Below, in pieces: positions 24,913 to 32,529 of a stretch of 64,000 nt of DNA (within the stretch, counting starts at the first letter, position 1; each line of letters opens with the position of its first letter). This stretch comes from Bog-756 sp963704585. Lineage in GTDB: Bacteria; Actinomycetota; Acidimicrobiia; Acidimicrobiales; RAAP-2. Under the pieces are notes generated by a model. The model was not told the origin of the DNA. It did not search any database and worked only from the letters and a program-made list of their open reading frames with translations. The stretch is from NCBI GenBank assembly GCA_963704585.1, contig OY969919.1, positions 3,410,001-3,474,000 on the forward strand, given 5' to 3'. A program made the translations under genes and the position numbers.

Positions 24913-25947
24913 TCACTGCAGCTCGTCGCCCGAGTGCGCGTCCGCTGGACGTCGCCAGTGGCCGGATCGTCCGCCGACCTTCTCGTCCAGCACGAGGTCC
25001 TCGATCGAGGGGGGCGGAAGACTGCGACGGCAGGCCCCGACGACGGACAGGGCCGCCATCGTGCAGGCGGCGAGGGCCTCCATCTCGACGCCGGTGCGCT
25101 CGACCGTCTCGACGGTCGCCTCGATCGCGACCCCGTCGGAACCCGGCTCGAGCTCGACCGAGACGGCCGCGAGGGCGAGCGGATGGCAGAGGGGCACGAG
25201 CGAGGCGGTCTCCTTGGCCCCTTGGATGCCCGCGAGACGCGCCTCGCCGAGCAGCTCGCCGACGTCGGTCCCGGCCGCGAGCACGCGTTCGAAGCCGCCG
25301 GGGACCGAGACCCGGCACGACGCGCGGGCGAGGCGCCGTGTCGCCGGCTTCGCCGAGACGTCGACCATGCGCGCGTGGCCCCGTTCGTCGACATGGGTGA
25401 GCGCACCGCGGTCCGAGTGACCGTCGTGGACCGTCTTGCCGGGGCCGGACGTACCGTCCGCGGTGATCGCGGGCGTCGGATGGTCCGACGGCTCACCGAC
25501 CGTGAGCCGGACCGCGTGCTCGAGGATCGGCGCGAGCGCGTCGAGGCACTCGGTGACCGCCGCCGGCGAACCCGGGAGGTTGAGGACCAGGGTCGAGCCC
25601 ACGGTGCCCGCCACTCCGCGGGAGAGCGCACCGAGCGGACTCGAGGAGCGTGCCGCCTCGGCGAGGCCGGGGGCGGTGCGCTCGATGACGTCGGCGGTCG
25701 CCTCGGGCGTGAGATCGTTCGGTCCGAACCCGGTGCCGCCGGTCGTGACCACCAGTCCTGCGAACCCGGTGGCGAGCGAGCGGAGCCGCAGGCGGACGGG
25801 CGCGACTCCGTCCTCGACGACCGATGTCTCGACCACCGTGAATCCGAGGGAGGTGAGCCGCTCGGCGAGCAGCGGTCCGGAGCGGTCCGGGGCGGATCCC
25901 GCGGACACCGTGTCGGAGACCGTGAGCACCTTCGCGAGGAGTGCCAC
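24913..25947 (-). CDS. MoaB-MoaC fusion, molybdenum cofactor synthesis
   Basis: A 344-aa two-domain protein. Residues 1-160 are MoaB/MogA-like (VLTVSDTVSAGSAPDRSGP, VVTTGGTGFGPNDLTPEAT, LNLPGSPAA), which adenylate molybdopterin. Residues about 180-344 are MoaC (LTHVDERGHARMVDVSAKPA, KETASLVPLCHPL, TGVEMEALAA), which form cyclic pyranopterin monophosphate. The better-known bacterial fusion runs MoaC then MoaB, so this order is reversed. It lies 61 bp downstream of modC on the same strand and so closes a molybdate uptake and cofactor block. One enzyme acts early, the other late in the pathway, so channeling is unlikely; co-expression is the simpler reason. Confidence 0.92.
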   Translation of the reverse strand: MALLAKVLTVSDTVSAGSAPDRSGPLLAERLTSLGFTVVETSVVEDGVAPVRLRLRSLATGFAGLVVTTGGTGFGPNDLTPEATADVIERTAPGLAEAARSSSPLGALSRGVAGTVGSTLVLNLPGSPAAVTECLDALAPILEHAVRLTVGEPSDHPTPAITADGTSGPGKTVHDGHSDRGALTHVDERGHARMVDVSAKPATRRLARASCRVSVPGGFERVLAAGTDVGELLGEARLAGIQGAKETASLVPLCHPLALAAVSVELEPGSDGVAIEATVETVERTGVEMEALAACTMAALSVVGACRRSLPPPSIEDLVLDEKVGGRSGHWRRPADAHSGDELQ

Positions 25948-26008
25948 CCCACGATCCTACGGTCGGTCCGGCCCGGACGGAGGCGGAGATCCGGCGCGTC
26001 GACGCTGA

Positions 26009-27070
26009 TCAGCGCGCCGCTCCGGCAGCGACCTCGAGCTGTGTGGCCTTCACCGATGCCCACACGTCGGTGCCATCGCGGATGTCCAGCTCTGTCTGCG
26101 CACGTGGTGTGATCTCAGCGACGATCGGAACCGGACCGCCGAGGCCGACGCGGATGCGGTCTCCGAGCGGATGGACCGAGACGACGCGGGTGCGCCAGGC
26201 ATTCTGTGCGCTTCCCGTCGGCACCTCCAGGTGGAGGGCGACGCCCTGCGTCGGCACGACGACCACCGCGGCGCCGTCGAGGCGGTCGGCACAGGTGAGC
26301 ACCGTCCTGTCCGCCAGGGTGAGCTCGGTGCCGTGCCCCTCGCCCCGCAGCACGTTGACGTCGGTGAGCCGAGCGACGTACGCACTCCGCGGACGGCTCG
26401 CGACCTCGAGGTACCGCCCACGCTGGACGATGCGTCCCGCGTCGAGGATCACGATCCGGTCCGCGAGGCAGGCGGCGTCCACGGGGTCGTGCGTCACGAG
26501 GACCGTTGCGCCGTCGAACTGCCGGAGGTGGCGGAGCAGCTCCTCGCGCACGATGCCGCGCACGGCCAGGTCGAGCGCAGCCGTCGGCTCGTCGAGCAGG
26601 AGAAGCTCCGGCCGGGTGGCCAGTGCGCGGGCGAGCGCGACCCGCTGTCCCTCCCCGCCCGAGAGCTCGTGGGGGCGAGCCGCTCGCCGGTCCGCGATGC
26701 CCATTCGATCGAGCCACGCCTTCGCTTCGGCCTCGGCCACTCCACGGGGTGCACCGTGGCACCGCAGCCCGAACGCGATGTTGGCCTCCGCGGAGAGGTG
26801 CGGGAACAACAGGTACTCCTGGAAGAGGGTCGCGCACGACCGTCGCTCCGGCGGGACCAGCACCCCATGGTCCGGATCGTCGACGGGTCGACCCGACAGC
26901 TCGACGCGCCCGTCCCGGAGCGGGCACAGTCCGGCGAGCACCCGCAGGAGCGTGGACTTGCCGCTGCCGTTCGGTCCGAGCACTCCGACGACCTCGCCGT
27001 CCGCGACCGCGAGGTCGACGTCGAGCTCGAAGTCGCCCACTTTCGCACTGATCGACGCGTCGACGCTCAT
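26009..27070 (-). CDS. modC: Molybdate ABC transporter ATPase ModC
   Basis: A 353-aa ABC ATPase with a C-terminal TOBE/Mop domain. Walker A GPNGSGKST, Q-loop FQEYLLFPHL, signature LSGGEGQRVALARAL (with GEG in place of the usual GQ), Walker B LLLLDEPTAALD and the H-loop VTHD are all intact. The end, VVSVHPLGDRIRVGLGGPVP then TDVWASVKATQLEV, is the oxyanion-binding TOBE fold. The ATG at 27070 overlaps the modB stop as ATGA. It energises molybdate or tungstate uptake through ModB. Confidence 0.95.
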   Translation of the reverse strand: MSVDASISAKVGDFELDVDLAVADGEVVGVLGPNGSGKSTLLRVLAGLCPLRDGRVELSGRPVDDPDHGVLVPPERRSCATLFQEYLLFPHLSAEANIAFGLRCHGAPRGVAEAEAKAWLDRMGIADRRAARPHELSGGEGQRVALARALATRPELLLLDEPTAALDLAVRGIVREELLRHLRQFDGATVLVTHDPVDAACLADRIVILDAGRIVQRGRYLEVASRPRSAYVARLTDVNVLRGEGHGTELTLADRTVLTCADRLDGAAVVVVPTQGVALHLEVPTGSAQNAWRTRVVSVHPLGDRIRVGLGGPVPIVAEITPRAQTELDIRDGTDVWASVKATQLEVAAGAAR

Positions 27071-27858
27071 GTTCGAAGGGCGCCGAGCCACCAGCCGCGC
27101 AGGGCGACGAGGACCACCACGCAGATCACGAGGAGCGCGAGCGAGAGCGCGACCGCCACGTGCACGTCCGACTGGAGCGCCAGGTAGACGGCGAGGGGGA
27201 GGGTCTGGGTCCTTCCCTGGATGTCACCCGCGAACGTGATCGTGGCGCCGAACTCGCCGAGCGCACGCGCCCAGGTCAGCGCGGTCCCGGCGAGCAACGA
27301 GGGCGCGATGAGCGGCAGGGTCACCCGACGGAAGGTCGTCCAGCGCCCGGCGCCCAGGGTCGCGGCCGCCTCCTCCATGCGGGTGTCCATGGTGCGGAGC
27401 GAGGCCTCCACGGTGATGACGAGGAACGGCATCGCGACGAAGGTCTCCGCGAGCACCGCTCCCGCCGTGGTGAAGGGCAGCTCGATCCCGAAGAGGTCCT
27501 CGAGTGGCTGGCCCAGCAGGCCGCCCTTGCTGAAGGCGAGGAGCAGTGCGACACCGCCGACGACCGGTGGGAGGACCATCGGCACGAGCGCGAGCCCGCG
27601 CACGAACGAGCGGCCGGGAAGGGAGGTTCGGGCGAGGAGCCACGCGAGCGGCACGCCGAGGACGATGGAGAGCGCGGTCGCGCACGTCGAGCAGATCAGC
27701 GAGAGGCGCAGCGCGTCGAGTGCGACCGGCGTGGTCAGGTCCTGCCAGAGCGTCCCCCACGGCGCCTTCACGAGCAGGCCCACGAGCGGTAGCCCGAGGA
27801 AGAGCACGGCGGCGCCGCCGAGCACGAGCACGAGGGCAGGCGGACGGCGTCGTCGCAC
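27067..27858 (-). CDS. modB: Molybdate ABC transporter permease ModB
   Basis: About 263 aa from GTG 27858; the upstream open frame overlaps modA and is not family-like. Five to six membrane segments are present, with the EAA loop EEAAATLGAGRWTTFRRVTLPLIAPSL split here as M-E-E-A-A-A-T-L-G-A and W-T-T-F-R-R-V-T-L-P, the contact site for ModC. RALGEFGATITFAGDIQG is the conserved ModB/CysT stretch near the C-terminus. The stop overlaps the modC start, so the two are co-translated. Confidence 0.94.
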   Translation of the reverse strand: MRRRRPPALVLVLGGAAVLFLGLPLVGLLVKAPWGTLWQDLTTPVALDALRLSLICSTCATALSIVLGVPLAWLLARTSLPGRSFVRGLALVPMVLPPVVGGVALLLAFSKGGLLGQPLEDLFGIELPFTTAGAVLAETFVAMPFLVITVEASLRTMDTRMEEAAATLGAGRWTTFRRVTLPLIAPSLLAGTALTWARALGEFGATITFAGDIQGRTQTLPLAVYLALQSDVHVAVALSLALLVICVVVLVALRGWWLGALRT

Positions 27859-27880
27859 CCCGGGCCTCGCGGCACCGGAT

Positions 27881-28690
27881 TCAGGAGGCTGGGAGGAACC
27901 CGGCGGCGTGGAGGACGGACTGTCCCTGCGTGCCGGCGACCCAGGAGATCCACGCCCGACCGAGTGGAGCATTCGCCGTCCCCGTGACGAGCGCGATCGG
28001 ATAGGCGGTCACCACATTGTGCGAGGCGGGGATCGGCACGGCCGTGGCCGCGCCCCCCACAGTCCTCGCGTCGGTCACGTAGACGATCGCCGCCGCGGCG
28101 TCACCGGCGGTGACCTGCTCGAGCGTCGCCTTCACATCCGTCCCCAGGGTGATCCTCGAAGTCGGGATCGAGACGCCGCTCACGCGGAGGGCTTCGGTGG
28201 CCGCGGCGCCACAGGGCGCGGTGATCACGCAGAGGGCGACGACGGGTGCCCGGGCGAGGTCCGCGAGCGAGTGGATGTGCAAGGGATTACCCGGACGCAC
28301 CACGAGCTCGAGCGTGTTGCGCGCGAAGACGACTGGTGTTCCGAGCACGTCTCCTGACGTGCGGAGCGTGTCCATGTCGCTCGTGCTCGCCGAGGCGAAG
28401 ACGTCAGCCGGCGCGCCTGCTTGGATCTGGGTGACCAGTGTCCCCGACGAGCCGAAATTGAAGGTGATCGTCGTGCCCGGGTGGGCGTGCTCGAACTCGC
28501 TCGCGAGCTGGTCGAAGGTCCCCGTGAGCGAGGCGGCGGCCGAGACGGTGATCGAACCCGTGAGGGTGGTCGGTGCCCGGGTGGTGCTCGACGACGCGTT
28601 GGCTCCACCGCAGGCGGCCGCGGCGATTCCGAGGACGACGAGCACGACGCGGGCCGGGATGCGCCCTCGACGGACGGAGCGGACGATCAC
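27881..28690 (-). CDS. modA: Molybdate-binding lipoprotein ModA
   Basis: A 269-aa solute-binding lipoprotein. A basic start, a hydrophobic stretch and the lipobox AAAC (IAAAACGG, about residue 27) precede a Ser/Thr linker and the ModA fold: SLTGTFDQLASEFEHAHPG, FNFGSSGTLVTQIQAGAPAD and VFASASTSDMDTL. The GTG start overlaps the stop of the HTH-TOBE regulator as GTGA. It delivers molybdate (or tungstate) to ModBC. Confidence 0.94.
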   Translation of the reverse strand: MIVRSVRRGRIPARVVLVVLGIAAAACGGANASSSTTRAPTTLTGSITVSAAASLTGTFDQLASEFEHAHPGTTITFNFGSSGTLVTQIQAGAPADVFASASTSDMDTLRTSGDVLGTPVVFARNTLELVVRPGNPLHIHSLADLARAPVVALCVITAPCGAAATEALRVSGVSIPTSRITLGTDVKATLEQVTAGDAAAAIVYVTDARTVGGAATAVPIPASHNVVTAYPIALVTGTANAPLGRAWISWVAGTQGQSVLHAAGFLPAS

Positions 28691-29085
28691 GACGTCCCCA
28701 CCTCGATGATGACGTTGGTCGCCTTCACGACGGCGGCGGCGAGGTCGCCCTCTTCGAGCCCGAGATCGTCGGCGGCCTCGCGCGTGAGCAGGGAGACGAT
28801 GCGGAACCTTCCGGCGCGCAGCTCGATGATCGCGGTCAGGCCGTCTCGCTGGACGCTCGTGACCACACCGGTCAGCCGGTTTCGGGCGGACTGCGACGAG
28901 AGGGCCTCCGGCTCATAGACGTCGCCTTGCTCGCGGACGAACCGCGCGAGCGCGGCGCCCTCGACGACGCGGTGGCCGGACGCGGAGCGGGTGGTCTCGA
29001 GACGCCCGTCGTCGCACCAACGCCGCACGGTGTCGGCGCTCACGCCCAGCAGGTCGGCGATCTGTCCCGGCCGATAGTTGGCCAT
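28687..29085 (-). CDS. HTH-TOBE molybdate-responsive regulator
   Basis: A 132-aa protein. Residues 1-60 form a MerR/excisionase-type helix-turn-helix (YRPGQIADLLGVSADTVRRW, then GRLETTRSASGHRVVEGAAL). Residues 65-132 are a single TOBE domain (RNRLTGVVTSVQRDGL, IELRAGRFRIVSLLTREAAD, VVKATNVIIEVG), the oxyanion-binding module. It begins at ATG 29085 and is coupled to modA through GTGA. By domain content it should sense molybdate and control the modABC operon it heads; it differs from ModE of enterobacteria, which has a LysR-like HTH and two TOBE domains. Confidence 0.88.
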   Translation of the reverse strand: MANYRPGQIADLLGVSADTVRRWCDDGRLETTRSASGHRVVEGAALARFVREQGDVYEPEALSSQSARNRLTGVVTSVQRDGLTAIIELRAGRFRIVSLLTREAADDLGLEEGDLAAAVVKATNVIIEVGTS

Positions 29086-29280
29086 TGCGAGGGAGACTAG
29101 CGGATCAACTCGCAGATACGAGGAGCAACGCTTGAAATCTTGGTTCCTGCCGGTGCTGGACGGCGCCGCTCGGGAGCCGAAGCGGTCACAAGCGGCGCCG
29201 GCGAGCCGGCAACGGCTGTCGGGCACTCCGGCGGCGCATCTCTCCGACTTCGCCGGGACCACCGTCCCCGGCACGCACAG

Positions 29281-29646
29281 CTAGAGGTCGAGGTGAGCGA
29301 GAAGCTCGACCGTGCCCGTGCCGAGCTCGCGGATCCTGCTCGCCAGGTCGTCGAACGTGACGGCCGCCGGGTCGCGGACCGAGATCGCGAAGGTCGCGCC
29401 GAGCCGCTCGCACCGGTCGATGAGCCCGCCGAGCCGATCGCCGATGTCGGGATCGGGACACGGCCGCCCTTTGAGCCAGTGCTGGCCCTGGACCGCGACC
29501 TCCCGGATCTGATCCCACGAGGCCGAAACCGCATCGGGACCGGAGCGCAGGGCGTTCATCGCCAATTTGGTCGTGGCGAGGAGGGACTCGAAGAGCGGCA
29601 TGGCATCCGCCTTCCACACGCGCAGCGCGTCGTCTCCAGTGCTCAC
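29281..29646 (-). CDS. Hypothetical small helical protein
   Basis: About 121 aa from GTG 29646 (VSTGDDALRVWKADAM). The chain is largely helical and acidic, with no membrane segment and no motif I recognise. MPLFESLLATTKLAMNALRS and LIDRCERLGATFAISVRD suggest a compact soluble domain. It is not in an operon: 195 bp separate it from the molybdate regulator. The start is a guess, because no ribosome site stands out. Confidence 0.5.
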   Translation of the reverse strand: MSTGDDALRVWKADAMPLFESLLATTKLAMNALRSGPDAVSASWDQIREVAVQGQHWLKGRPCPDPDIGDRLGGLIDRCERLGATFAISVRDPAAVTFDDLASRIRELGTGTVELLAHLDL

Positions 29647-30160
29647 CGGATTGCTCTCACTCCCCCCACCTTGGCCCGGTGTCCGAGCCAAGGCCACTGT
29701 AGCGAGGCCCTGTGGCGCAGACCGGGCTTTGCGCCTCGACAGCTCCAGATGCCGGAATCCGGTCCGAACCACCGGATCAGGACCGGGGGCCTGCGTCGGC
29801 CGCGTCGGCTCCGGCTCACTGGTGGCCGCAGCCCGAACGCCTCCATCTCCGCCTCCCGCCGTCCACGGTTCCCGGTCCGCCCAGCCAAGGGCCGATCACC
29901 GCTCCCCGGGTCGATGCCGCCATCACCCGTTCCTTTCGACCGTAGGCGCTGCGATCGTGCGTGGGTCGGCGGATCCACCCGATTCATACCTGATGGACAT
30001 TGGACGGTGCTTGGACACGCAGTGGACAGCCGCGGGAGACCATCGGAGTGCCGGTGCAGCGCGCCGGCCACATCCGGCGGGAACCGGGCGAGAGCCGGTC
30101 CGACGGCGAACGGGCCGGCTCTTGCTCAATTCGCCCGCACGGGCAGGCGGCTGGGTGGCG
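29647..30160. other. 514-bp stretch without a supported gene
   Basis: Several overlapping open frames exist on both strands but none shows domain-like sequence or a ribosome site. The only pattern I see is four copies of TGGAC at 29994, 30001, 30012 and 30023, spaced 7, 11 and 11 bp. This marks the beginning of the accessory region that runs to the tRNA gene at 33405. Confidence 0.5.
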
Positions 30161-30406
30161 CTAGGCGACCCGCCCGGCTGCGGGCACCGACGGTGCACGT
30201 TCGGCGCTCCGCCGTGTCGACTGCACCGAGGACGGAGCCGAGAGGTCGGCGATGCACTCCGCACAGAGCCACCGGCATCCGTGGCGCGAACGACCACCCG
30301 GCGTGCTCCCCCTGTCGATCCTGTTCAGGGTCTGGGTCCAGCCGCAACGGTGGCACGGTGCCCGTCGCTCCCGCCTGACAGCGCCTCTGAGATCTCCGAT
30401 CGTCAC
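30161..30406 (-). CDS. Small zinc-ribbon-like protein
   Basis: An 81-aa protein from GTG 30406, which has a near-ideal ribosome site (AGGAGGTG) 6-7 nt upstream. MTIGDLRGAVRRERRAP is followed by C-H-R-C, then about 26 residues later C-x4-C-A-E-C, a paired-cysteine layout fitting a zinc ribbon. The tail after ECIADLSAP is Ser/Arg-rich and probably disordered. It lies 76 bp downstream of the PH-like membrane gene on the same strand. It may bind nucleic acid; there is no homologue I can name. Confidence 0.55.
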   Translation of the reverse strand: MTIGDLRGAVRRERRAPCHRCGWTQTLNRIDRGSTPGGRSRHGCRWLCAECIADLSAPSSVQSTRRSAERAPSVPAAGRVA

Positions 30407-30482
30407 GACGTCCACCTCCTGGTCCAAGCGTGGTCGAGCGACTGGCGGTGGACTAGAGGAATTGGTCCCTCCCTGCGTCGGC

Positions 30483-30974
30483 TCACCCGGCTCGGACGGG
30501 GAGCTCGAGGTCACGGCCCCGATCCCGACGACCGAACCACACGTCTCCTCGGCCCTGGGCCACGTAGCGGTGCACCGCGACCCCGAGCGGTCGGATCGAC
30601 CATGCCGGGTCGACGAAGCTGACATACGCGCGGGTGCGCATCGACAGGCCCAGCTGCTCCGGTTGCCGGAGCACCAGACAGGAGAAGAGCAGATGGGACT
30701 CGATCCGCTCGACGTTCTCCCAGGGAACTTCGTGCACGATGCCGGGGAAGGCGATGCCGTGCGGCGAGATCTCGACCATGCTCCGGCGACGAACGACCGG
30801 CACCAGGCCGGCGAGACCGAGCGCCCCAACGATCGGCGCGGCCGAGGACCAGGTGCCCGATGCGAACAGGCTGAGCGCAAGCGCCTCGAACGGGATCGCC
30901 ATCGCCAGGTACAGGCCGAGTGCCGATCCGCACGAGGAAGCGATCAGGGTCTTTCCATCACGGTCCGTGAGCAC
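30483..30974 (-). CDS. Hypothetical membrane protein with PH-like domain
   Basis: About 163 aa from GTG 30974 (VLTDRDGKTLIASS). Two hydrophobic segments (SALGLYLAMAIPFEALALSL and VGALGLAGLVPVV) precede a soluble part with the run MVEISPHGIAFPGIVHEVPW, ENVERIESH and VHRYVAQG, the strand pattern of bacterial PH (DUF304/YdbT-like) domains, where G-I-x-x-x-P...I-x-W-x-x-I is usual. Function is unknown. It is probably co-transcribed with the zinc-ribbon gene. Confidence 0.55.
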   Translation of the reverse strand: MLTDRDGKTLIASSCGSALGLYLAMAIPFEALALSLFASGTWSSAAPIVGALGLAGLVPVVRRRSMVEISPHGIAFPGIVHEVPWENVERIESHLLFSCLVLRQPEQLGLSMRTRAYVSFVDPAWSIRPLGVAVHRYVAQGRGDVWFGRRDRGRDLELPVRAG

Positions 30975-31110
30975 CTGATCCTCTTCGTCCGTTCGGTCGT
31001 CGCACTTGACCCTGCGAGAGGTGGCGGATGCAGCGGCACGGATTGGCGCTCGGGCCCGACCTCGGGATCGGATGGGTGATCGGAACCCGCTCATGCGGTC
31101 CGATCACGAC

Positions 31111-31168
31111 CAGCCCCTTCGGCGAAGAGCGGCTGACGGGAATCGAACCCGCGTCATCAGTGTGGAAA
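31111..31168 (-). repeat. Left attachment-site copy: truncated tRNA-Gly 3' end
   Basis: These 58 bp match 33318-33375 at 54 positions. They carry the tRNA-Gly 3' half from the anticodon loop through the T-arm and acceptor strand, plus about 17 bp beyond the tRNA end, but no 5' half. The two T-stem differences are a compensatory pair (C-G here, A-T in the intact tRNA). This is what site-specific integration into a tRNA 3' end leaves behind, so it marks one end of an element. Confidence 0.8.
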
Positions 31169-31188
31169 GGTCATCGGACAGGCTCTTG

Positions 31189-31286
31189 GCGAACGGTGAC
31201 GGACAAAGATGGCTGGTCAGGCAGGTGCGCGAACGGTGACGAACCTCAGCGATCGACAGCGTCCGCGGGATATTCGCGGGACGAAA
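31189..31286. repeat. Direct repeats inside the left end of the element
   Basis: GCGAACGGTGACG occurs at 31189-31201 and again at 31229-31241. CGCGGGA-TATT-CGCGGGA, itself a direct repeat, is at 31264-31281 and recurs exactly at 33241-33258 near the right end. Short direct repeats placed 20-115 bp inside each attachment site resemble integrase arm-binding sites; this is inference. The right copy also encodes the recombinase remnant's end (PRDIRG). Confidence 0.4.
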
Positions 31287-31405
31287 TCGGGATGCCGCCT
31301 CCTACGTCAACGTCGTCCAGCCGAGCAAGGGGTGGTCTCTGGCTGGTTCGCCACGAATCGGGTGCGCTCAGTGACTGGCCGATCGAGCCTGGGGGTTACA
31401 ACGGG

Positions 31406-31636
31406 TCAGGTCGCCATGCCGACGACGTTGTCGATGCCTTCGCCGCCGAGGCTGCCTGCGAATTGAGCATCGCCGTAGGCGAAGACTCCGCCATCGACGG
31501 CTGTGAACCAGGAGCCCCTCCCGTCCTGCGTCGGCGCCATCCCGACGATCGGGCTGTTCGGCGTCATCCCTCCGGTCGAGCCGTAAAAGCCGGCATCGGA
31601 CATGCCGGGACCCGGTGTGCCTGCCCCTGCCACCAT
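31406..31636 (-). pseudogene. Fragment of a WLVASDGG-type repeat protein
   Basis: A 76-codon frame containing about one and a half 42-residue repeats: AGFYGSTGGMTPNSPIVGMA, TQDGRGSWFTAVDGGVFAYG and DAQFAGSLGG. The order and spacing match the tandem repeats of the NlpC/P60 protein at 53934-55169 (FYGSTG...PIVGMAPTPDGRGYW...DGGVFSFGDA). There is no signal peptide and no enzymatic domain, and the frame stops after NVVGMA. It is most simply a remnant carried by or trapped in the integrative element. Confidence 0.65.
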
Positions 31637-31713
31637 CCCGACCAGCGACCGGACTGAACCGGCCCCGCCCGTTCTTCCTCAGCCGCTGTCCACACTGTCG
31701 AAGAGGAGGCACA

Positions 31714-31914
31714 ATGGAAGAGATGGCTGTCGTCGACGTGGCAGAAGAGCGCCGCAGGCGCCGGCGTGCGGGTGATCCCCGCCTGTCCGCGGAGGGCAAA
31801 GAGATCCTGACCCGGATCACGACCGGGGACCTGGCCGACGAGTTCCAGGCCGCCCTCGACGCCGATGTGGAGGCCGACCCGATCCTCGGTGGCCGCCACG
31901 ACGACGCTGACTGA
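31714..31914 (+). CDS. Small charged protein, first gene of a two-gene cassette
   Basis: A 66-aa protein with a textbook ribosome site (GAGGAGG) 5 nt before ATG 31714. It has a strongly basic patch near the start (EERRRRRRAGDPRLS), then a helix (AEGKEILTRITTGDLADEFQ) and an acidic tail (DVEADPILGGRHDDAD). The next gene begins 18 bp later. The size, charge layout and tight pairing resemble the antitoxin half of a toxin-antitoxin pair, but no known antitoxin motif is visible. It lies inside the tRNA-Gly element. Confidence 0.65.
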   Translation: MEEMAVVDVAEERRRRRRAGDPRLSAEGKEILTRITTGDLADEFQAALDADVEADPILGGRHDDAD

Positions 31915-31932
31915 CCGAAGGCCCATCCGGCG

Positions 31933-32352
31933 GTGATCGTGGTCGACGAGTACCTGGCCGTCCGGGTGGTCGGCGGCCGGTGGCCTGACGGCCTGCCCGA
32001 CGACGAGGACCTGCAGCTCCCGACCAGCCGACACTGGCGGCTCCTCCAGCGCGTCCATGCTCCCGGTGGCGGACAGCTCTCCCAGCTGCTCGCCACGTTG
32101 AGCCCGACCGACCGGGACACCATCCGCTACCCCCACCCCGAGGTGCTCCAGGTCGCGGACCCCCGGCCCTTCCTCGACGAGGCGGCGCGCATCGCCGCCC
32201 GCTATGGCGCCGCCGGGTGGCTCATCGCCGAGACCCTGGCCGCCGGTCTCGCCTACGGGCGGGCCCTGTGGTTCGGAACGGAACGCAACGTCGGCACGTT
32301 GCTCGCCCGAGCCGCCGACGACCTCGGCATCGCCGTCAACGTCGTCACCTGA
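31933..32352 (+). CDS. Unknown protein, second gene of the cassette (possible PIN-like toxin)
   Basis: A 139-aa soluble protein from GTG 31933. It starts MIVVDEYLAVRVVGG, reminiscent of the first strand and aspartate of PIN ribonucleases, and ends with GWLIAETLAAGLAYGRALWF and LARAADDLGIAVNVV, reminiscent of their last helices and strands. The middle (LPTSRHWRLLQRVHAPGGGQ, IRYPHPEVLQVADPRPFLDE) does not show the full set of four PIN acids, so the assignment is tentative. It follows the 66-aa gene by 18 bp. No function is established; a toxin role is only a hypothesis from context. Confidence 0.65.
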   Translation: MIVVDEYLAVRVVGGRWPDGLPDDEDLQLPTSRHWRLLQRVHAPGGGQLSQLLATLSPTDRDTIRYPHPEVLQVADPRPFLDEAARIAARYGAAGWLIAETLAAGLAYGRALWFGTERNVGTLLARAADDLGIAVNVVT

Positions 32353-32529
32353 GCCCACCCTTCTTCCTCATCAGCTCGTCACCCTGGCTGCGAACCGATG
32401 CCACCCCACCATGGTCATAGCGATAACGCGATCAGATACCGTTGTGTCAACGCGACGCACTTCGTGACGTCCCAGCACAGCCGTGCACATCCGGGGACTC
32501 GCCGACCGAATGAAGGAAGGCGCGTCATC

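Noticed and set aside
31111..31168. A second tRNA-Gly gene
   Set aside because: Only the 3' half is present; there is no acceptor 5' strand or D-arm, so it cannot make a tRNA. It is an attachment-site remnant.
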